Made by a program: the position numbers and the translations under genes
Shown here: piece after piece, positions 58,002-64,000 of the stretch
Numbering within the stretch: position 1 is the stretch's first letter
Layout: each line of letters starts with the position of its first letter
Assembly: GCA_022494885.1 (NCBI GenBank)
Contig: JAGVSM010004975.1
Coordinates: forward strand, 109,730 to 173,729
Source: Micrasema longulum
Taxonomy: Eukaryota; Arthropoda; Insecta; Trichoptera; Brachycentridae
Direction: 5' to 3'
Length of the DNA stretch: 64,000 nt
The notes under the pieces: generated by a model
Seen by the model: the letters and a program-made list of their open reading frames with translations, nothing else
What the model was told of the DNA's origin: nothing
Database searches by the model: none

Positions 58002-58046
58002 TTTCGTTTGAAAATGCCCTAACAAGGCGAAACAATTGTCACGAAA
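58002..58046 (+). ncRNA. Hammerhead-ribozyme-like motif (degenerate)
   Basis: Core CTAACAAGGCGAAAC (58019-58033), then AATTGTC so that the stem III pair AC/GT closes a 4-base loop with H17 = C. TTTCGT (58002-58007) can pair with ACGAAA (58041-58046). The CUAACAA version of CUGANGA and the minimal stem II match the motif at 15901, and both differ from 51798 by G-to-A changes in the core. Probably inactive. Confidence 0.3.
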
Positions 58047-58214
58047 TTTTTGTTTTTATATTTGTAAAAATAAAATAAAGTGTTCAATAGACTCAAATAC
58101 GTGTTTGATTTCGTATATTATATTATAAGTTGAAAGTAAAAACATTGATATTCAAATATTTGAAACATTGAAACTGGATTCATTCATTGGATTTTCATTA
58201 GGAGAGGAAGGGAA

Positions 58215-58760
58215 GAAAAATTAGAAATGCGAAAACTTGAATATAACAAAAAGTTTATTGTATCGGGTGTTTAAATGGAAATAAGTGAAGCTAACGTTTG
58301 TTGGAATGTGTTTGTTTTTATTGCATTCGAAATAATTAAAAAACCGATTTAATTTTTGAAAACTATATCGGACAAATTTCCTCTGCGACCAGAAAAAGTT
58401 ACGTAGCGTATTTTGTCGGTCCAATTTTTTGCCACCTTTTCCAAAAAATCTGGTGTGATATCCGAAATGGTGCCTGTTATATTGGTTTCCATTGTTTCAA
58501 AAGCTGTTGGTTTGTTTCCACAAACCACGAACTTAACTTAGCTCCATAAAAAATAATCCAATGGTAGTCCCATGAGAAATAATTCAATGGCGTCAAATCA
58601 AAGTGTCGTGGACGTAAATTAAAATCACCATTTCTGAAATTAATGTCTTCATACTTATTACTCAATAAATTCTTGGTTTAACGAAAGCTTCACATGTTTG
58701 ACGAACTGAACCCTAATTTTAAAAGTAAATTTCCACAATTTACAAACGTTGTTCGAGTGT
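58215..58760 (-). pseudogene. DDE transposase C-terminal relic (Tc1/mariner-like)
   Basis: The minus strand, across frames, reads RPRHFDLTPLNYF, then GLPLDYFLWS, GNKPTAFETMETNITGTISD, ITPDFLEKVAKNWTDKIRYV. This is the usual transposase end: 'L.PLD.FLWG.(V)K' followed by 'I..I....L..V..N...R'. Frameshifts occur around 58560 and 58390. The left part and any TIRs were not found. Confidence 0.6.
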
Positions 58761-59579
58761 AAGGCATTCCATTATTAATTTGAGTATTATTACAGAGTAC
58801 GAACGTAAATATAATCTGTCGTCTTTTGTTTAACAAGATACCGAATTACCAATCGAAAATTCTATCACGACAAAAAAAACACCGTTACGTGTATGTAAGT
58901 ATATTAAACACTGGATTTTTTTCTAAATATTAATCACTGAAGCCTTAGTAATGGTTAAACACCTCTTTAAAGGGGGATGCGACGCGTGTCACACCAAAAA
59001 TAATGTCAGTGAAATTTTTCTTTATGTTCTCTCCGAATTCTACTTGAATAATTTTAAAAATCGTTGTCTTCAATGTGCTTATTTGGTTATGATTAAAGTG
59101 TCGTATTGTTTATTTATCCATTGTATCATTCTAAGTTGACATGATGTTCCATCTACAATTTATTAGTGGGTGAGGGTAAACAATCATGTTCTCAGAATTC
59201 ATATCAAAATCAAAGATGTTTCTAAAAACATATAAATACGTTAATATAAAGTGCAAATAAGAATCTTGATGTATTAATTTTTAAATTTTTAAATTTTTAA
59301 CCTTGCATATCAAAAATACATTAAAATAAACATGCATGAGAATTTGCTAAAAGTACTTAATTACGTAATGATTATTGATTTGTCTTTTAAAATATGACAG
59401 TTTTTTTTGTGTATGACATAACCCCATCAATGTCGTCCTTGACTTTAAGAGTCATTCAATATTATGATAAATAATTTGTATGTAACGTAGATTGAAAGTG
59501 TCTTTTTTGTATTATTTGCACGCACTTCTCCGACTGCTTGAAATAATTATAATAAAACATGTCTTAATTTCAAGTAAAC

Positions 59580-59830
59580 AGAAATTTATGTAACTATAAA
59601 TAGTGTACCGCAAGGCTCCTGATTAGGACCTTTCCAATTCCTCATTTAAATAAATGACTTGCTTTATATCGCCAATGATAAACACGAGATCATTTTATTT
59701 GAGCATGATGAATCGATTTTAATTAAAGTTATAAGAGAGCAATCGGCTAATCATGATGTAAACAATACCCTCTACATGTAGTCTGTTATTTAAGATTAGA
59801 CCACCATAAATTAGTTTCGGAATATTTAAA
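59580..59830 (+). pseudogene. LINE reverse transcriptase fragment around the catalytic box
   Basis: The plus strand reads VPQGS-stop-LGPFQFLI, INDLLYIANDKHEIILFEHD, corresponding to GVPQGS.LGP.LF..YINDL and the F/YADD box, in which ADD has become EHD. Then the frame is lost. A dead relic of ~250 bp, flanked by AT-rich sequence. Confidence 0.6.
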
Positions 59831-60339
59831 AAGTTTAAACAATAAGATGAAATATCATAAAATTATAGTTAAACGGCTGTAATTAATATTTAGACCTCAA
59901 GGAATGTGAAATAATTAAGGTTAAATACAATTTCAATTTATTTCACACACGAAAATCGCGGTGAAAAAAAATTACTAATTTTGATATTGTTTTTTGCGGT
60001 AGGTACGGTGCGGTTTGAGGAAATTTCAACAAGTACCAAATATCTTTTATACAAAATAATAAACATTTCATTTTAATTGTATTATTTTGCATCATGAATT
60101 TCGTAGATTATCTATGATCGATTATGCACAAAACGTACAAAACTTAAATAATAGATAACATTCTACCCAATCAGGTTAAATATTAAATAACTAGCTGCGG
60201 AAATTAATTAGTAAATCAAGATAATGTATAATTTTGTTTACATAAATGTTATTATAGGGTAAAGTTAAATTGTGAAAACAATCCGGTTTTTTTTACAAAT
60301 AGGAAGCAGCTAGATAAATAAGTAATAAAATAAAATTTA
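59831..60339. other. AT-rich spacer without gene
   Basis: No coding or repeat signal recognised. Confidence 0.4.
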
Positions 60340-60400
60340 ATAGAACCAGCCAATGACAACCTGTAAACGCCGAAACTTGGATATTCTGTATTCCAACAAT
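60340..60400 (-). repeat. P2 terminal fragment
   Basis: The minus strand reads CGGCGTTTACAGGTTGTCAT then TGGCTGGTTC, the terminal TIR part of P2, ahead of the larger P2 element at 60799. Confidence 0.5.
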
Positions 60401-60798
60401 TTTCACCTTTTCAATATTAATATTTGAAATGTAAACTAAGGTAAATATTTTGCCGAAAAACCCGGAAACAAGGATGATTTAAGAAGGATCAAAACAAATG
60501 TAGAATCTCCAAGGATAAAATTAAAAATGCATTCATCACAAGCTTCTTTCATTCTTAAGACGTTTTTATTTACTGTTAATAAGTCAAAAAAACGTGTTCT
60601 TTAAAAAGCATGCTTTAAGTCCAAAAGCCATGCTATTTTTACTCACTTGAATGCAATTATATTTTTTTTATTCACAAGAAATCGACTCGATTGACTAAAT
60701 ATTCCTACTAATTTAAAACAGAGAAACACAAACAATATACATAAACATTCAACAAATATTTTTTGTTCGGAGTATCATTTGTTTGTAAACTATAAATT

Positions 60799-61223
60799 TA
60801 GCAAATTACAACAGGGATGGAGAAAACCCTAAAAAAGGGAATATGGAAGTCTAGGTATTTACAGGGTTTATGACCTGTCGTTGGCTGGTTTAAGTGGCCG
60901 CTTTGCACACTGTGTAACATTCACCATTTTGCCTATGTTTGAACATCCATATTTCTTCTTACTACTTAAACCAGCCAATGACCGGCCATAAGTCATCGCA
61001 AGTTGCAGGAAAAAATCCAAGAAAGATTTTTTTATTAATTGGTCTGGGTGTTGTGGTGTATTTTTTATTACCTCCTTTCAAATCCCCTCTATACCACCTG
61101 CTGACAAGCCACAAAATAGAGGCTTACTGGGTTATTCCATTTTTTTAAAAACCCTGTAAATACCTAGACTTTCATATTCCCTTTTTTAAGGTATTCTCCA
61201 TCCGTGTTGTAATTTGTTAATCT
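60799..61223. mobile_element. Family P2 element with both TIRs, carrying a small insertion
   Basis: Left TTAGCAAATTACAACAGGGA, AAGTCTAGGTATTTACAGGG; right CCCTGTAAATACCTAGACTT, CCGTGTTGTAATTTGTTAA. Near 61068-61140 it contains the CACCTGCTGACAAGCC repeat also seen at 28365, which the 34295 copy lacks, so that repeat inserted into the element. No coding sequence. Confidence 0.75.
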
Positions 61224-62470
61224 TAATGACGAGGGGGTGACATCCAGTCTTTTGTCTACAAACATTTGGACAAACTCAAATATTTTAATAAATTTAAAAT
61301 TAATATGACGTGGTTATTTCCAAAAAAACTTACAGGTAGTTTGAATTTTTAAATTTGTTTATTTATAACATTGTGCATACATTTAATAGGGATAGACACA
61401 GGTTACAGCGAAACAATCAGTAACGACCCATGCCTGTGAACTTGCCCCGACTTGCTAAAAAAACCGTCTTGAGTCGGGGCACATTGGATGTAATATGATG
61501 ATTTTTGAAGCACCATGTTAGTAAGTTTATATTTAAGTATCCATTTTTACAATTAACACATTTATTTCATATTTGGCTCGACATTTTAATAAACGCTAAC
61601 AACTTCAATATTGAAAAAAATATCTAGTAGATAAACAAACTCGAAAATACCCGAAGATCGATTGCCTACCTATGTAAATTATTATTGTCCATATTATAAC
61701 GAGTAGGATATGAAATCTGTCTATTCATCTCAAGTCTGAAGTATTATTGATATTAACACCTTAAAAACCATCAGCGATATTATCTTTGATTTGAATGCCC
61801 AATTTTTTGTATTAAAATACATAGCGTATTTTTTGTAAATAAGGTTGCATATATGTGGGTATTGCGTGTATGTATGAATGTATGTGAATAGGGTAATATG
61901 AATAATGATTGCCGACCCAATAGTGACAACATATTTAAGATGGTTTTTATACAGGGTGTTCTTTAAACCCTGTCACATCCGAAACTACAATGATCAGTAT
62001 AGGTAAGAAGTAGCATATTTAAAAAAATATTTAGGACGAAGAAATTTTTTCAAAATAAAATATTTAAAAAACAAATGGCTGCTTACTCCCCCTCCCCCTC
62101 CTCGTTTCTGCCCTGCAGAAGTAAGTAACCATTTGCTTTATTTGATATTTTATTTTTTTAAATTTTATTCTTTCTAAAAAAATATTTTAATGTGCCAACA
62201 TGTCTTCTTGCTCATACTGATCATCGTGGTTTCGGATGTAACAGGGTTTAATGAACACCCTATTTATTCGGTAATAATTAGAAAAGTTTTTTGTAAAAAA
62301 AAAATGTTTTATCAATTGTTTTTTTACTGTGATTGTAGGAGAATTTTTATATTGTTTAAAAAATGGTCATATGTTACAGTTTAATCAATTTAATGCAAAA
62401 TCAAATGTTACCTATAACCATTAAAAATCAAAATTTCGGTAAGCGGGAAAGCATTACCTACTTTGCCTAC
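61224..62470. other. Spacer without gene
   Basis: A short block at 61240-61290 (TTTGGACAAACTCAAAT) continues the P2-linked text seen at 23960. A C-rich run CCCCCTCCCCCTCCTC lies at about 62088-62103. No gene recognised. Confidence 0.4.
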
Positions 62471-62476
62471 CCTATA

Positions 62477-63118
62477 CATCGCTAGCCCAAAGCAACAGTG
62501 ATGTATCTCTGAAGAACTTTGAGGCGTGCAAAGGTTTTCATTGAATTAAATTATTTCAAGTAGATTCTTCTTTTTCCTTGCCTCTTCCCAGTTCATCTAG
62601 GGTCGCCCTTCTGGTACGCAGTCTCACACTCTTCATGTCATGTGTCATCCCACTGGTCAGTTGCTCCCTCCTCAGGACCCTCTCAATATTGGTCCACCAG
62701 GTGGCTGGTGGAGGACCTCGAGCTCTCGCTTGTGTGGGGATATCCAAGGCAAGTCTGACCACGTGGTCGTCATTCCTTCTATTAACGTCCTACTATCCGT
62801 ACCATCAGAGTCTAGTTTTTTTTAGTTTATCGGGAATAGGCACGACCCAACAACTACCGTGAACATATTCATTTTTTTATCTTATTAATCCTGGTAACAC
62901 CTGCGGACCGTCAGAGCATCTTCATTTCTGCAGTATGAATTTTCTGCTCATGCTTTTTCTTCAAGGTCCAGCATTTTGATCGTTTACACCCATATTTGAT
63001 GATCTTTTAAGTAGATTATGAATACTAAAACTAATTTCCACATAGGTTAACTTTCTAACGTGAATCTCAAAATTGAACATTTCGGGTTTATCTCACTGTT
63101 GCTTTGGGCTAGCGATAT
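62477..63118. repeat. P10 inverted repeat pair flanking a LINE fragment
   Basis: ATCGCTAGCCCAAAGCAACA (62478) and TGTTGCTTTGGGCTAGCGAT (63097) are inverted copies of ~25 bp enclosing the LINE fragment at 62556-62990. Another copy lies at 54132-54152. Either a TIR element that captured the LINE, or two independent P10 fragments. Confidence 0.5.
62556..62990 (-). pseudogene. LINE C-terminal fragment (RTE/R1-like)
   Basis: The minus strand reads KCWTLKKKHEQKIHTAEMK (near 62960), then VVRLALDIPTQARARGPPPA, TWWTNIERVLRREQLTSGMT and TRRATLDELGRGKE. This is the 'KRGRGRP..TW.D.I..D' end of a LINE reverse-transcriptase ORF, more GC-rich than its surroundings. Frameshifts lie near 62790-62850. Confidence 0.65.
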
Positions 63119-63249
63119 GTATGCGTGTGTGTGTATATGTATATGTAAATTTGTACATACGTTCGTGCTAACTGAATAAATCAGAACGCCCACGCAATGC
63201 GGGATTTTTATTATTAATACTCGTATGTCCTGTTTTTTAATATTATCTA

Positions 63250-63405
63250 AATTTACTGCCAACCTCTAATGCATAGGACTTATAAACCAAAGGTCGGAAG
63301 TTAAAATCCTACTCTGCAACAACTCATGTTCCGTCTTTCCAGCACAAGTTATTTACAACTTTTAGGAAATGGTCTGAAAATTGAAACGTTTGGATAAATA
63401 ATAAA
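63250..63405 (+). mobile_element. SINE family S4, decayed
   Basis: ACTTATAAACCAAAGGTCGG, then GTTAAAATCCTACTC (eroded B box), TTATTTACAACTTTTAGGAA and ACGTTTGGATAAATAATAA correspond to the minus-strand S4 copy at 45825. The head has lost the tRNA consensus. Confidence 0.5.
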
Positions 63406-64000
63406 AACTCAAGTATTTCTCTTTATATTTAAAAAAAAACTTCGTCAAAGACAAGAAAATCAATAAATGAATAATGAATTCAAAAGTGTTATTTATTCCG
63501 TTTATATAATGTAAATTATAATCATGATTTATTAAAATTATTTTTATAACAAAAGTTCGATCAAGAAACCCTTATCTCATGTAATATTTTTTTTATCTAT
63601 TATGTTCGATTCGAAGATACTATTACTGTATGTTTGGTCTTAATCAATTAATACACACATCAGTTTTATTTCAAACGATTGATTGCGTAATAATATCATA
63701 AGTTTTCAATACTACATAGAATATTCGATAAAGGATTTTTAAAAAAAAGTAAAGTTCCTAAAAAATCAGCAGAAACAGAATTATATTCAGGCGAAGAGTT
63801 TGAAGAATGTCATTAGAATGAATGTTTACTAAATGCACAAGTAAATTTATAAATTAAATATATCATTAACCTATTTTCTCATATTTAAATGGTTATAGTT
63901 ATTTCTAATATAAAATTATATTTTTTAAGTATTAGAAGGCTTTTAGCATTTAAATGGGTTTTGTTATTTAGAAATTGTATTGCCAATACGTGAATTTTAG
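63406..64000. other. AT-rich spacer without gene
   Basis: Nothing recognised up to the window edge. Confidence 0.4.

Overview
This is an AT-rich, intron-containing, repeat-dense nuclear DNA window from an animal, almost certainly an insect. Three things point there: a ZAD plus C2H2 zinc-finger gene (a largely arthropod architecture), many tRNA-derived SINEs and Tc1/mariner or LINE relics of insect type, and long AT-rich introns. I cannot name the order or species. No bacterial, CRISPR or organellar feature is present, and no free-standing tRNA or rRNA gene was found; every tRNA-like stretch belongs to a SINE.

Three host genes are supported, all on the minus strand. (1) 35453 down to 24152: ten exons encoding the N-terminal ~627 residues of an ORP1L/OSBPL1A-type oxysterol-binding-protein-related protein, with ankyrin repeats, a PH domain, a coiled coil and a FFAT motif. 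The C-terminal sterol-binding ORD was not found in the remaining 24 kb, so it lies beyond the left edge, or is missing. (2) 38970 down to 37471: an intronless 499-residue ZAD/C2H2 protein. (3) About 48866 down to 44102: a five-exon short-chain dehydrogenase/reductase of the SDR16C (retinol dehydrogenase/RDHE2-like) type with an N-terminal membrane anchor. They do not form one pathway, although the first and third are both membrane-lipid proteins.

The rest is transposon-derived. From 1 to 24 kb there are terminal-inverted-repeat (TIR) elements, a 5'-truncated LINE with one in-frame stop that sits inside an older LINE (6.5-9.5 kb), further LINE tails, a LINE tail with a 209-bp tandem duplication (16.3-16.9 kb), a CpG-rich promoter-like block (18.9-19.4 kb) and several SINEs. 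From 24 to 36 kb the introns of the ORP gene hold MITEs, SINEs, LINE tails and a deleted mariner. From 36 to 44 kb the zinc-finger gene is flanked by composite TIR elements and nested SINEs. From 44 to 64 kb there are LINE relics, duplicated mariner fragments, a DDE transposase relic and more TIR elements.

The most interesting signals are three hammerhead-ribozyme-like motifs (15.9, 51.8 and 58.0 kb), three near-complete ~240-250 bp palindromic elements, a TIR family with CAG target duplications caught inside a SINE, a good GC-AG intron in the ORP gene, and the orphan CpG-rich block downstream of the last ORP exon seen. Exon borders were inferred by eye from reading frame and splice consensus; repeat limits are approximate unless a target duplication or TIR fixes them.
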